Assembly: GCA_009704505.1 (NCBI GenBank)
Contig: WLEB01000003.1
Span: 1 to 64,000 of the forward strand
Reading direction: 5' to 3'
DNA from: Actinomycetota bacterium
GTDB lineage: Bacteria > Actinomycetota > Actinomycetes > Nanopelagicales > Nanopelagicaceae
DNA: 64,000 nucleotides
Shown here in pieces: positions 10,715-25,043 of the stretch. Positions within the stretch are counted from its first letter, which is position 1, and every line of letters starts with the position of its first letter. The notes under the pieces are model-generated. The model ran no database searches, was not told the origin of the DNA, and saw nothing but the letters and a program-made list of their open reading frames with translations. Position numbers and translations under genes: made by a program.

Positions 10715-12022
10715 ATGATGGGTAACACCACTAGGAAGCGCGCAATACTTGCTTCTGCACTGCTTGCTATCACGGGTCTGTTTGCAAGCGCCCTTCCAGC
10801 TCAAGCAGCTGAAGTTGGCGTAACTGCAAAAGAGATCAAGTTGGGAATCACATCACCACTCTCAGGAAGAGTTGCTGCTGTGTATGGAAAAGTTCCTGGT
10901 GCTATGAACGCCTACTTCCAGCATGTAAATGACAACGGTGGAGTTTACGGTCGCAGCATCAAGTTAATCTCAAAAGATGATGCCTACCTTCCAACATCAG
11001 CTGTGGCTCAAACTAACCAGTTGATTCTAAAGGATAAGGTCTTTGCAATTGTTGGAGCTCTTGGAACAGCAAATCACTTGGCCGCCCTTCGTTCGACTAA
11101 CCTAAGTGGTCGTGGAATTCCAGATCTTTTTGTTAACACAGGATTTAGTGGTTTTGCAGACCCTAAAAAGTACAAGACAACTTTTGCTGTACTACCTTCT
11201 TACCGTATGGAAGCCAAAATTATGGCCAAGTACATCAAAGACAATTTGCCAGGCAAGAAGATCGCACTTATCGTCCAAGACGATGACTTCGGTATCGATG
11301 CTGCAGCAGGCTTTGCACAAGCCGGTCTAACATTTGAAAAGACAATCAAGTTCCCAGTTGGAAGAGACACTGCTGCAGATGCACAGGGATGGATTACAAA
11401 TACGCTAAAGCCAGCAAACATTGATCTTGCTATCGTATTTGCAACAACCTCCACAACTGCTGCACTTCTTGGCACATCAGCTGCACTTGGTTACCGTCCA
11501 ACAAGTGGATGGATGCTTGGATCAGTCGGTGGAGATTCAAATACCCTTATTGCAGGACGAGTTCCATTGGCAATTTTAAATGGAGCAATTGGATTTAACT
11601 TTGCACCAGATCCTCAGGATCCTACAGATGAGTATGTAGCTGAATTCAAAAAGATCTACGCCAAGTACGTTCCAGGTTCAACATTTGACCTAACAGTTCT
11701 ACAGGGAATGAACACAGCAATGCTTACAGTTCAAGCTCTACGTGCTGCAGGAAAGAACCTGACTCGTAAAGGTCTAATCGCTGCAATCAAGGCAAAGGGA
11801 TCAACTTTTGCTAGTGCAGGATTTACGCCACTTAAGTACTCAAACACTAGCCATGTTGGATACAACGGCTACTGGATCGGTAAGTACAGTGCAACTGGCG
11901 CCCTTCTTCCAATCGATGGAAAGCGCACCATTTACACAACAGACTCTGGATCAGGTGCAGTTAAAGTTATAACTTCATCTCGTGCAAAGTTACCTAAAGA
12001 CGGATTGCCTACAAACAAATGA
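10715..12022 (+). CDS. ABC transporter substrate-binding protein (LivK-like)
   Basis: Signal peptide, EIKLGITSPLSGRVAAVYGK; GGAGG RBS just upstream of ATG 10715 (the ORF opens at 10670). Confidence 0.92.
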   Translation: MMGNTTRKRAILASALLAITGLFASALPAQAAEVGVTAKEIKLGITSPLSGRVAAVYGKVPGAMNAYFQHVNDNGGVYGRSIKLISKDDAYLPTSAVAQTNQLILKDKVFAIVGALGTANHLAALRSTNLSGRGIPDLFVNTGFSGFADPKKYKTTFAVLPSYRMEAKIMAKYIKDNLPGKKIALIVQDDDFGIDAAAGFAQAGLTFEKTIKFPVGRDTAADAQGWITNTLKPANIDLAIVFATTSTTAALLGTSAALGYRPTSGWMLGSVGGDSNTLIAGRVPLAILNGAIGFNFAPDPQDPTDEYVAEFKKIYAKYVPGSTFDLTVLQGMNTAMLTVQALRAAGKNLTRKGLIAAIKAKGSTFASAGFTPLKYSNTSHVGYNGYWIGKYSATGALLPIDGKRTIYTTDSGSGAVKVITSSRAKLPKDGLPTNK

Positions 12023-12033
12023 GGAGCCAATTA

Positions 12034-13620
12034 ATGAATAAGTCACGTCTTGCAGTTTTTGCAACTGCAGCATCACTACTTGCAACTCTGTTGGTTTCAA
12101 TACCAACAGTGGCCCAAGCTGTCACAAACTGTACATACCAGATAAATTCAGTTTCAGGCGAGCCTTACAAACACTGTACTGGTAAAACTGCAGATGGTTC
12201 CAACGTAGAACTACGCGAGCCAATTGGCTACAACGGAACCACATTTGTTTGGTCCCACGGCTACCGCTATAACACAAATCTGCCAGCTGGGATTTCACCT
12301 GCCGGTGGAACAACTCCTTACATCATTGATATGACAGCAGAAGCTGGTCCAACAGTTGCGGTAATGGATACGTTGGTTTCAAAGGGTTATGCAGTAGCTG
12401 GCTCAAGTTATCCAGAGCAAGGTTGGGGTACTGAGAAAGCAATTAAAGCTAATGTTCAGTTAATCTCTTGGGTAAAAAACACCACAGAGGAAGACACTAA
12501 ATCAGTAATTGCTTGGGGTGCATCATTTGGTGGCTTCGTAACACAGGCACTTGCTGAAAAGTATCCAAAGCTGATCAAAGCTGCAGCACCTGTTTGTACT
12601 GCTGCTGGAAGAGTCGATGCCTCATTAACTATGGCTCAAGATCTCCTTTGGGGACTTAAGACATTCTTTGACCCAACTATTACTGTTAGCGGTTATGCAG
12701 CTGGACCAGCAGGTGTGGGCCAAGCAGCAATAAATCTAGGTAAGGTTGCAGCAGTTCTACGACACATTGGTGGAACCATCACCGAGACTGATAACGCAAA
12801 GACATGGCCAGCAACATCAACAATGCCGGCTACTGTTAAAGGTATTCCAGCTCGTAGCGCACTTGTTCTCGTTGGCCTAATGGCTGGAGTTCCTACACAA
12901 AGCCAAAACTTTGATGCAACTTCATTCCCTGGCGCAGAGTTCGCTTTTGCTCTTGCATTAGCACCAGCTTTGGCCTTGGCTGAAAACGCGGGTTATGCAG
13001 CAGGTCTTGGAATCTTTGCAACGCATGATCTTGAACTACGTGCGGGGGGAACCTTCTACGACAACACCAAGACAGATTATGTTGCTCGCGTAGCAGATGA
13101 GCGTGCGAGCTACAACGTTGCACTCAGTGGAAATACTGCGATTGACGCCATGCTAGGCGTTCTATCGACACCACTTGCACCTCGCATTACCGCTAATGCA
13201 GCTTCGCTTGCTAAGTTCCAAGCAAATATCAAGCACAACGGAGTTGCAAAGGTCCCAACAATTACTTTGACAGGTACTGCAGACATGATTACTCCTGCAG
13301 GAAACTCACAGTGGTTAGCTGATAGAAATGCAAAGAACACAAAGAAGTTCCTACCTCTATGGGTAACAACTCCAGAGAAGTGGACTAAGTTCACAGCTCT
13401 AGGTACACCAGATACAACTCGCAAAGATTGGCCAAATGGAACAGGTCACTGCCAGTTCACAACTGATCAATTTATGTTGGTTGCAGACCTAGCAATTGCA
13501 TCTGCAAAGACTGGATCAGTTCCAAGTAATGCAGCGGTAACAAAAGCAGTGGATAAGGTTGAAGGCGTGGTCTTTGACCGCGAATTCTCTGCTCCACTAT
13601 TGAAGTACTACCAAAAGTAA
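12034..13620 (+). CDS. Secreted alpha/beta hydrolase
   Basis: N-terminal signal peptide (MNKSRLAVFATAASLLATLLVSIPTVAQA); nucleophile elbow GASFGG; GTADMITP and GHCQF near the C-terminus. Confidence 0.8.
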   Translation: MNKSRLAVFATAASLLATLLVSIPTVAQAVTNCTYQINSVSGEPYKHCTGKTADGSNVELREPIGYNGTTFVWSHGYRYNTNLPAGISPAGGTTPYIIDMTAEAGPTVAVMDTLVSKGYAVAGSSYPEQGWGTEKAIKANVQLISWVKNTTEEDTKSVIAWGASFGGFVTQALAEKYPKLIKAAAPVCTAAGRVDASLTMAQDLLWGLKTFFDPTITVSGYAAGPAGVGQAAINLGKVAAVLRHIGGTITETDNAKTWPATSTMPATVKGIPARSALVLVGLMAGVPTQSQNFDATSFPGAEFAFALALAPALALAENAGYAAGLGIFATHDLELRAGGTFYDNTKTDYVARVADERASYNVALSGNTAIDAMLGVLSTPLAPRITANAASLAKFQANIKHNGVAKVPTITLTGTADMITPAGNSQWLADRNAKNTKKFLPLWVTTPEKWTKFTALGTPDTTRKDWPNGTGHCQFTTDQFMLVADLAIASAKTGSVPSNAAVTKAVDKVEGVVFDREFSAPLLKYYQK

Positions 13621-13624
13621 GTAA

Positions 13625-13648
13625 TTACTTGTAAACAATTACAAGTAA
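13625..13648. repeat. Perfect 10-bp inverted repeat with 4-nt loop
   Basis: TTACTTGTAA-ACAA-TTACAAGTAA. Confidence 0.85.
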
Positions 13649-13682
13649 AGAAGGGCCCTCGAGAAATCGGGGGCCCTTCTTG
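13648..13682 (+). terminator. Rho-independent terminator after the hydrolase gene
   Basis: AAGAAGGGCCC (13648-13658) ... GGGCCCTTCTT (13671-13681). Confidence 0.85.
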
Positions 13683-13697
13683 TATTACCCTGTAACC

Positions 13698-14138
13698 ATG
13701 CAACATGTGGCATCTGCAGAAGAAATGTTTGATCTGGGAAAACAGATTGGCGCGCAGTGCAAAGCCGGCGATCAAATTTTATTAGTTGGTCCATTAGGAG
13801 CAGGCAAAACACTTTTAGCTCAAGGCATAGGAGCAGCCCTTGGTATAGAGGGAATAACTTCTCCCACTTTTGTGATTGCAAGAAAGCACGGGGGCCAGAT
13901 TCCTATTGTCCATGTCGATCTCTATCGCTTACTAGATAGTGCAAATCTGGCGGCGGCAATCGAAGATTTAGATCTTGAAACAGATGCAGATAAATCAGTA
14001 ACAATTATCGAATGGGCATCACCAGAGTATTCAGCTCTTCAGGCCGATCGCTTAGAAATTACGATAGATCGCACCACTGAGGTTCGACAGGTCAGTATTA
14101 AACCAATCGGTCCACGCTGGAAGAATTTCACATTATGA
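13698..14138 (+). CDS. tsaE: tRNA t6A biosynthesis ATPase TsaE
   Basis: GDQILLVGPLGAGKTLLAQGIGAALGIEGITSPTFVIARKH; HVDLYRL. Confidence 0.95.
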   Translation: MQHVASAEEMFDLGKQIGAQCKAGDQILLVGPLGAGKTLLAQGIGAALGIEGITSPTFVIARKHGGQIPIVHVDLYRLLDSANLAAAIEDLDLETDADKSVTIIEWASPEYSALQADRLEITIDRTTEVRQVSIKPIGPRWKNFTL

Positions 14139-14689
14139 CAATTTCACTTGCAATAGATACTGCTACTTCTAGAACAATTGTGGGGGTAGTCGATAACGGA
14201 GTTGTTGTTTTTGAAGAGTTTCATGAAGGTGCAACAGATCACGGCACAGCGATTTCGAAGTTAGTCGCGCGCGCTTTGAAGAGCACCAAACTTATTGACC
14301 AGGTTGTTATTGGTATGGGCCCCGGACCATTTACCGGGCTACGAGTGGGAATTACTTTTGCGCAATCCTTTGCATTGGCTAGATCTATCCCCTGGATCGG
14401 TGTCTGTTCTTTAGATGCAATTCCTATCGATTCCACAACTAATAATTTGAGTGCAGATGAGTACACAGTTGCAATCGACGCCCGTCGTAAGCAGATCTAC
14501 TGGGCCAGTTATAAAGCCGGTGTACGCATTAAGGGCCCTGCTGTTGATAAGCCAGAAGAGATACCTACATACATAACCAATGTTTATCCAGATATTGAAA
14601 AATTAGTAGAGCAAAGCTCTGTGCAAAATGTGAGAGAGCCGATCTATCTTCGCAGTCCTGATGCGATTCCAACGGCGGAGCGCACATGA
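14135..14689 (+). CDS. tsaB: tRNA t6A biosynthesis protein TsaB
   Basis: SLAIDTATSRTIVGVVD...GMGPGPFTGLRVGITFAQ. Confidence 0.95.
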   Translation: MTISLAIDTATSRTIVGVVDNGVVVFEEFHEGATDHGTAISKLVARALKSTKLIDQVVIGMGPGPFTGLRVGITFAQSFALARSIPWIGVCSLDAIPIDSTTNNLSADEYTVAIDARRKQIYWASYKAGVRIKGPAVDKPEEIPTYITNVYPDIEKLVEQSSVQNVREPIYLRSPDAIPTAERT

Positions 14690-15138
14690 TTACCTATCGC
14701 CAACCAATGGCACTTGATATTCCAACTCTTGTTGTTCTGGACAAAGAGTACTTTCCTTACTCGCCATGGAGTCCGGCTCAATTTAAAGAAGAGTTTGCAG
14801 GCATTCCATCAACAAGGTTTTTTGAATTAGCCATTAGCGATAATCAAATAGTTGGCTATGCAGGAGTAATTGCTCCTGGGCCAGATGCAGTAGCTGATAT
14901 TTTAACGATCACAGTGATCGATGGTTTTAGGCGCCAAGGAATAGCAAAGAGATTGATTGCAGATATCGAAGGTTATTGCCAATCAAAAGGATCTAGCGCA
15001 ATTATGTTAGAAGTTGCTACAGACAATACTGGCGCCATAGCGCTCTATGAAAAATTAGGTTATTCACAGATCTCAAAGCGAAGTAACTACTATGGTTCAA
15101 AAAAAGATGCCTTTGTTATGCAAAAGGAGTTCATCTGA
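14686..15138 (+). CDS. rimI: Ribosomal protein S18 alanine N-acetyltransferase (GNAT)
   Basis: [11 protein letters not shown]-like N-terminus, [14 protein letters not shown], context tsaB-rimI-tsaD. Confidence 0.93.
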   Translation: MITYRQPMALDIPTLVVLDKEYFPYSPWSPAQFKEEFAGIPSTRFFELAISDNQIVGYAGVIAPGPDAVADILTITVIDGFRRQGIAKRLIADIEGYCQSKGSSAIMLEVATDNTGAIALYEKLGYSQISKRSNYYGSKKDAFVMQKEFI

Positions 15139-16169
15139 TGCAGCCATTAGTTTTAGGGATTGAAACATCATGTGATGAAACGGCAATTGGAATTGTCCGT
15201 GGACGGACACTGCTTGCAAATGAAATAGCATCAAGTGTTGATGAACATGCACGCTTTGGTGGAGTGGTTCCAGAGATCGCAGCTAGAGCACACCTAGAAG
15301 CGATCCTGCCGAGTATCCAGCGAGCAGTTAAAGCAGCTGGTATCTCACTTCGAGATATCGATGCTGTTGCAGTAACAGCCGGACCAGGTTTAATTGGAGC
15401 GCTCCTTGTCGGCGTTGCATCTGCAAGTGGTTTAGCACAGGGACTGGGAAGGCCACTCTATGGAGTAAATCATTTAGCATCTCATGTAAGTGTCGACTAC
15501 TTAACTCATAGCGATCCATTAGAACCAACCATCGCGCTTCTTGTTAGCGGTGGTCATTCATCGTTACTACAAGTAGATGACATAACGGGTTCGATCACAA
15601 AATTGGGCGCAACTATGGATGATGCTGCAGGTGAGGCATTCGATAAAATCGCCCGGATTATGGGAGTGGGTTTTCCAGGCGGGCCTGCAATTGATGTACT
15701 TGCAAAATCTGGTAGTGCAACAGCAATTGATTTTCCACGTGGATTAACAACCTCACAAGATTGGCAGAGCAGGCCATTTGATTTTTCATTTTCAGGTTTA
15801 AAAACAGCTGTTGCGCGATATCTAGAGTCAACACCAGATTATGCGAAGGGCGATGTTGCAGCATCATTTCAAGAAGCGGTTGTTGATGTCTTATTGCTCA
15901 AAGCGCTAGCTGCCTGCAAGCAAACAGGTATTGACTCCCTTGTTATTGCAGGGGGAGTTGCCGCAAATTCCAGATTACGTGAGTTGGCAGTGCAGCGCTG
16001 CGAAAAGGCAGGAATCCAACTTCGAATCCCTGCCCCGGCTTTATGTACCGATAACGGCGCTATGGTTGCCGCCCTTGGTTCGCTGTTGGTTAGCGCAGGC
16101 CGAGCCCCAGCAGCCGAGGCCTTTGATGCCGATTCATCCATGCCTGTCACCGACATTAACCTGCGCTAA
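15138..16169 (+). CDS. tsaD: tRNA N6-adenosine threonylcarbamoyltransferase
   Basis: [36 protein letters not shown]. Confidence 0.97.
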   Translation: MQPLVLGIETSCDETAIGIVRGRTLLANEIASSVDEHARFGGVVPEIAARAHLEAILPSIQRAVKAAGISLRDIDAVAVTAGPGLIGALLVGVASASGLAQGLGRPLYGVNHLASHVSVDYLTHSDPLEPTIALLVSGGHSSLLQVDDITGSITKLGATMDDAAGEAFDKIARIMGVGFPGGPAIDVLAKSGSATAIDFPRGLTTSQDWQSRPFDFSFSGLKTAVARYLESTPDYAKGDVAASFQEAVVDVLLLKALAACKQTGIDSLVIAGGVAANSRLRELAVQRCEKAGIQLRIPAPALCTDNGAMVAALGSLLVSAGRAPAAEAFDADSSMPVTDINLR

Positions 16170-16255
16170 AGCCGGCCCTCACGGCTTATGGGGATTGAGC
16201 CAAGGCTGATGGGCTTTCAATTTGTGTCGGGCTTTAACCCAGCCTAGAGTTGGCT

Positions 16256-16282
16256 TTAGCACTCTCGACCCGAGTCTGCTAA
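16256..16282 (+). promoter_or_regulatory. CIRCE-like HrcA operator upstream of groES
   Basis: TTAGCACTC-N9 (TCGACCCGA)-GTCTGCTAA versus consensus TTAGCACTC-N9-GAGTGCTAA; left arm perfect, right arm 7/9. Confidence 0.85.
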
Positions 16283-16377
16283 CTCGAAAGTCGAATGAGG
16301 AAACCTCGAATCTGCGGAGACTTTGATCCACGGATTCAAGAATTCATAGATGAAAGAACTAGAGAAGGAGTCACCAC

Positions 16378-16665
16378 ATGGCAATCAAGCCACTAGAAGA
16401 TCGCATTGTGATTAAGGCAAATGAAGCAGAGACCACAACTGCATCAGGACTTGTTATTCCAGATACAGCAAAAGAAAAGCCACAAGAGGGAACTGTAATT
16501 GCAGTGGGCCCAGGTCGCTTTGATGATGGTGTGCGCGTACCTATGGATGTCAAAGTAGGAGATGTAATTCTTTACAGCAAGTATGGCGGAACTGAAATTA
16601 AGCACGGCGGAGACGAATTCATCGTTTTGTCAGCACGTGACATTCTTGCTGTAATCGAGAAGTAA
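16378..16665 (+). CDS. groES: Co-chaperonin GroES
   Basis: [44 protein letters not shown]. Confidence 0.98.
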   Translation: MAIKPLEDRIVIKANEAETTTASGLVIPDTAKEKPQEGTVIAVGPGRFDDGVRVPMDVKVGDVILYSKYGGTEIKHGGDEFIVLSARDILAVIEK

Positions 16666-18306
<1,641 letters not shown>

Positions 18307-18344
18307 GTAGTAAGTAATTCTAGAGAGAAATTCTTACAAGAAAT

Positions 18345-18377
18345 AAGCCCCGCGGGATGTTGCTGCGGGGCTTTTTC
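18345..18377 (+). terminator. Rho-independent terminator after groEL
   Basis: AAGCCCCGC ... GCGGGGCTT followed by TTTCTC. Confidence 0.85.
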
Positions 18378-18414
18378 TCTTCTTAGGAGGAAGAAATCTA
18401 AAAGAAATGTTTCT

Positions 18415-18735
18415 TTATGATGCGTGCGAAATTCCAATTGGCTTAGCAATGATCTCTAATCGATCATCTTCTGAAAGTCCGCCCCAGATTCCATAAGGCT
18501 CTTGAACTGCAAGGGCATGTGCGCGACAAGCAGCAATTACTGGGCACGATGCGCAGACTGCTTTGGCAGTGTTTTCGCGATTTCTGCGGCGCGGGCCACG
18601 CTCTCCATCTGGATGGAAAAACATCTCTGATGGAAGATCTCTACAAGCACCCTGATACTGCCACTCCCATTCATCTGCAACGGGGCGGGGTAAGCGTGAA
18701 GTTTCGGCCATGCTCGTACTGTACAACCGCGCCAT
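18415..18735 (-). CDS. WhiB-family Fe-S transcriptional regulator, WhiB3-like
   Basis: WEWQYQGACRDLPSEMFFHPDGERGPRRRNRENTAKAVCASCPVIAACRAHALAVQEPYGIWGGLSEDDR: four Cys and GIWGG. Confidence 0.95.
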   Translation of the reverse strand: MARLYSTSMAETSRLPRPVADEWEWQYQGACRDLPSEMFFHPDGERGPRRRNRENTAKAVCASCPVIAACRAHALAVQEPYGIWGGLSEDDRLEIIAKPIGISHAS

Positions 18736-18821
18736 AAGTTGTTCAAGTATCTTCGCTTCAAAGCTTGTTCAAATAGCCGTTTCAGGTGGTGAGATAGGCC
18801 ACTTCACGCCACTATTACCCC

Positions 18822-20858
<2,037 letters not shown>

Positions 20859-20859
<1 letters not shown>

Positions 20860-21971
20860 TGACTCACATTGAGATAGCACCCGGAAAGCGCGCTCGCACA
20901 GCATATTCATTTGATGACATCGCTATTGTGCCAAGTCGTAGAACTCGTGACCCAGAAAATGTTTCTACAGCATGGCAGATCGATGCCTATAAGTTTGATC
21001 TTCCAATGTTGGCAGCTCCAATGGACTCTGTAGTCTCACCCGATACTGCAATTGCAATTGGAAAGTTAGGTGGCCTTGCAGTTCTAAACCTTGAAGGACT
21101 GTGGACTCGGTATGAGGATCCACGTATTCCTCTTGGAGAAATTGCATCAATGCCAGATAAGAACGCAACAAAACGTATGCAGGAGATTTATACAGCGCCA
21201 ATTCGTCCAGAGTTGATTAAAGAGCGCATTCAACAGATTCGAGATGCGGGCGTAACAGTTGCAGCTTCATTGTCACCTGCACGAACTGCCGAACTTCATA
21301 AGGCAGTAATTGCCGCAGGTGTAGATATTTTCGTTATCCGCGGAACAACTGTCTCTGCAGAACACGTTGCAGATCAAAACGAAGCTCTGAATTTGAAGAA
21401 GTTTATTTATGAACTAGATGTACCAGTAATTGTTGGTGGTGTTGCTACTGCAACTGCCGCACTTCATTTAATGCGTGCAGGTGCAGCTGGTGTTTTAGTT
21501 GGCTTTGGCGGCGGCGCTGCACACACAACACGTAAAGTTTTAGGAATTGAAGTTCCCATGGCATCTGCAGTTGCTGAAGTTGCTTCTGCACGCCGTGAAT
21601 ATTTAGATGAATCCGGTGGACGATACGTTCACGTTATCGCTGATGGCGCAGTAGGTAGAAGTGGCGATATTGCAAAAGCTATTGCATGTGGCGCAGATGC
21701 AGTGATGATGGGTTCACCTCTTGCTAAAGCAGTTGAATCACCAGGTCTTGGTTGGCACTGGGGATCAGAGGCTCATCATCAAGTACTGCCGCGCGGTGAA
21801 CGAGTATCTGTAGGAACAGTTGGAACTCTCGAAGAGATTTTACTTGGACCTTCACATACATCAGATGGATCAATGAATTTATTTGGTGCACTTCGTCGAG
21901 CAATGGCAACGTGTGGATACTCAGATGTTAAAGAGTTCCAACGCGTAGAGGTACTTATTAATCGTGGCTAA
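20859..21971 (+). CDS. guaB3: GuaB3-family IMP dehydrogenase/GMP reductase-related protein
   Basis: [61 protein letters not shown]. Confidence 0.93.
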
Positions 21972-23514
21972 AACTGGTGGCGTACTAGTAGTTGATTTTG
22001 GCGCTCAATACGCCCAGTTAATTGCTCGTAGGGTCAGAGAGGCCAATGTCTATTCCGAGATTGTTCCATCAACAATTAGTGCTCAAGAAGTAAAAGGTAA
22101 AAATCCAAGCGCGATAATTTTATCTGGTGGCCCATCAAGTGTGTATGCAGATAATGCCCCAAAAATCGATGAGGCTATTTTTTCTCTTGGGCTCCCAATC
22201 TTTGGAATTTGTTACGGATTTCAAGTTATGGCAGCAACTCTTGGGGGAGTAGTAACCCGCACGGGCAAATCAGAGTTTGGTCGCACACAAACAACTGTTG
22301 TAGCTGAGTCAAAAACATTTGATGGCCTTAATTCACAACAAAAAACATGGATGTCACATGGTGATGCCGTAACAAAAGCTCCAGAGGGATTTATAACTAC
22401 AGCTTCAACTGAATCCACGCCGATTGCTGCATTTGAAAATGCCACAGGCACTTTGGCCGGAGTTCAGTTCCATCCAGAGGTTATACACACAGAGTACGGA
22501 CAAAAAATCTTAGAGAACTGGTTGATCAACATCGCTAACTGTGAGGCAACTTGGACAACAAAAAACATTGCAGAAAATGAAATTGCACACGCTAGAGAGA
22601 TTATTGGAAATAAGCGAGTGATTTGTGGATTATCAGGTGGCGTTGATTCAGCAGTTGCTGCGGCAATAATTCAAAGAGCTGTCGGAGATCAATTGACATG
22701 CGTATTCGTAGATCATGGCCTATTGCGCAAAGGGGAGGCCCAGCAGGTTGAAAGTGATTTTGTTGCAACTACTGGTATAAAACTTGTCACTATTGATGCA
22801 GCCCAACAGTTTTTAACTGCGCTCAAAGGGATTACCGATCCAGAAGAAAAACGAAAAATAATTGGCCGTGAATTTATTCGAGCATTTGAATCGGCTGCTC
22901 GGGATATTGCCTCAGATGCAGATGTTGAATTTCTTGTGCAGGGGACCTTGTATCCAGATGTAGTTGAATCTGGAGGTGGAACTGGAACAGCAAACATTAA
23001 ATCCCATCACAATGTGGGTGGCCTTCCAGATGATCTGAAATTTAAATTAATAGAGCCCTTGCGTTCACTGTTTAAGGATGAGGTTCGACAAGTGGGAATT
23101 GAATTAGGACTTCCTGAAGAAATAGTTTGGAGGCAACCATTTCCTGGACCTGGTTTAGCAATCAGAATTGTCGGAGAAGTTACACAGGAACGGCTAGCTC
23201 TCTTGCGCCATGCAGATGCAATCACTCGCGAAGAGTTAAAGCTTGCTGAATTAGATAGGGATATTTGGCAGTGCCCCGTAGTTTTGCTTGCAGATGTGCG
23301 TTCAGTTGGAGTCCAAGGCGATGGGCGAACATACGGTCATCCAATAGTTTTACGGCCAGTTTCATCCGAAGATGCCATGACGGCTGATTGGTCCCGAATT
23401 CCCTATGAGGTACTAGAGAAGATATCTACACGAATCACCAATGAAGTTCCAGATGTAAATCGAGTGGTTTTGGATGTGACTAGTAAGCCACCTGGCACCA
23501 TTGAATGGGAATAA
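21964..23514 (+). CDS. guaA: GMP synthase (glutamine-hydrolysing)
   Basis: [40 protein letters not shown]-terminal [12 protein letters not shown] start. Confidence 0.98.
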   Translation: MAKTGGVLVVDFGAQYAQLIARRVREANVYSEIVPSTISAQEVKGKNPSAIILSGGPSSVYADNAPKIDEAIFSLGLPIFGICYGFQVMAATLGGVVTRTGKSEFGRTQTTVVAESKTFDGLNSQQKTWMSHGDAVTKAPEGFITTASTESTPIAAFENATGTLAGVQFHPEVIHTEYGQKILENWLINIANCEATWTTKNIAENEIAHAREIIGNKRVICGLSGGVDSAVAAAIIQRAVGDQLTCVFVDHGLLRKGEAQQVESDFVATTGIKLVTIDAAQQFLTALKGITDPEEKRKIIGREFIRAFESAARDIASDADVEFLVQGTLYPDVVESGGGTGTANIKSHHNVGGLPDDLKFKLIEPLRSLFKDEVRQVGIELGLPEEIVWRQPFPGPGLAIRIVGEVTQERLALLRHADAITREELKLAELDRDIWQCPVVLLADVRSVGVQGDGRTYGHPIVLRPVSSEDAMTADWSRIPYEVLEKISTRITNEVPDVNRVVLDVTSKPPGTIEWE

Positions 23515-23553
23515 ATTAAGGGTTTTCACAGGGTTATAAATTATGCTGACCCC

Positions 23554-24267
23554 ATGTTTGAGCAGATACACAAGAGCGTTCAAAGCGAAGCAATTTTTGC
23601 TAAGGCTTTTGTTTCCCTCTTCATAGTTTTGATGCTGACGGTTTCCGTTAATTCAGCCGATGCTTCGACAAAGTCAAAATCTGTAAAGAATTCAAAAGCT
23701 GAAGAGATTAAATGCAATCCGAGCAATGCAAAGGCCCACTCGCCAAAAGAAGTCACTCCGGCAGAAGGAAAACCAAAACGTCTTCCAAGAACAATTACTT
23801 TAGAGACTAACTGTGGTGATATTCAGATAACGACTTTAGCCAGCAAAGCCCCAGTGACAGTTGCGCACATGGTCAAACTTGCAAGAAATGGATTCTTTGA
23901 TGAATCTATTTGCCACCGTTTGATTAATCGTGGTGCTTATGTTTTGCAGTGCGGTGACCCAACTGCGACCGGTAAAGGTGGACCAAAATTTGTCTTTCAA
24001 GATGAAAATCTTCCAATGGGCGCAGAAGGAAATTATCCAGAGGGAACAGTTGCCATGTGGAATAAAGGGCCTGGAACAAATGGAAGTCAGTTCTTTCTTG
24101 TCTATTCCGATACAACTTTAATCAAGGGCAACTACACCATTTGGGGCACCATTACCCAAGGTCTAGAAATTGTTAAGGCGATTGCAAAAATGGGTGTACG
24201 TGGTGGTGGCTTAGAAGGTGCTCCAAATCAGATGATCTCTATTGAAAAGGTTATTATTTCAAACTAG
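23554..24267 (+). CDS. Exported cyclophilin-type peptidyl-prolyl cis-trans isomerase
   Basis: N-terminal hydrophobic segment; cyclophilin motifs FFDESICHRLINRGAYVLQCGDPTATGKGGP, GTNGSQFFLVY. Confidence 0.9.
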   Translation: MFEQIHKSVQSEAIFAKAFVSLFIVLMLTVSVNSADASTKSKSVKNSKAEEIKCNPSNAKAHSPKEVTPAEGKPKRLPRTITLETNCGDIQITTLASKAPVTVAHMVKLARNGFFDESICHRLINRGAYVLQCGDPTATGKGGPKFVFQDENLPMGAEGNYPEGTVAMWNKGPGTNGSQFFLVYSDTTLIKGNYTIWGTITQGLEIVKAIAKMGVRGGGLEGAPNQMISIEKVIISN

Positions 24268-24291
24268 ATCAAGTGCCAAAACAAGACAGAT

Positions 24292-25017
24292 TTAGTCTGT
24301 ATGGATTATTTTAAATGCTTCAGCCAAGCGACCATCAGGAAGTCCACCAAATCCTGCATTTCGTTGACCCCAATCTCGCAACATATTCTCTAACTCTTTG
24401 TTTTGTGCAGTTTGCGAAACATGTGCATGTAGGGCGGCAAGTTTTAAATTAAATGTGTCGGTGATATCAACCCAGTGATCTGGGTTAGCAAAACCCATTA
24501 GCCAGATTTCTCTAACGCGCCATGGCGCAAGATTTTCTTTCTCCAATAAGTCTGTAAATGCAAAGGGATTTCGAGCATCTGGGTACACGGCCTGCACGGC
24601 AGCCTCACCTGCGGCTAAATGATCAGGGTGACTGGCGCCAATGCGATCCCAATTGCGCTCTGGACTTTGGCAGACAATGCGATCAGGTCGAGTGCGTCGA
24701 ATCTGTCGAACGATGTCTTTACGAAGTTCGATTGTCGCTTGCAAGTGACCGTCTACATAATTTAAAAAAGTAATGTCGCTAACGCCTATTTCTGAACCGG
24801 CTAAACGTTGCTCTCGCTGGCGAACAGCTGGCATTTCTTCTTTAGTAAAACCAGAGTCTTCGCCGCCCTGATCGCCATTTGTGCAAAAAACGTAAGAGAC
24901 TTCAATCCCTTTTTTTACCCATTGCGCAATTGTTCCTGATGCACCAAAGTCTGAATCATCTGGGTGAGCGCTAATAACTAAGACGCGCTCAATTTCACTA
25001 TCGGCGATCGGTTCCAT
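24292..25017 (-). CDS. PIG-L/LmbE family deacetylase
   Basis: VLVISAHPDDSDFGASGTIAQWVKKG; SHPDHLAAGEAA. Confidence 0.9.
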   Translation of the reverse strand: MEPIADSEIERVLVISAHPDDSDFGASGTIAQWVKKGIEVSYVFCTNGDQGGEDSGFTKEEMPAVRQREQRLAGSEIGVSDITFLNYVDGHLQATIELRKDIVRQIRRTRPDRIVCQSPERNWDRIGASHPDHLAAGEAAVQAVYPDARNPFAFTDLLEKENLAPWRVREIWLMGFANPDHWVDITDTFNLKLAALHAHVSQTAQNKELENMLRDWGQRNAGFGGLPDGRLAEAFKIIHTD

Positions 25018-25043
25018 AGTTGAACCCTAATAGAATGCCTCCT

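Noticed and set aside
16170-16255. GC-rich inverted repeats after tsaD (AGCCG...CGGCT) as a terminator
   Set aside because: Short stem with no T-tract; not strong enough to call.
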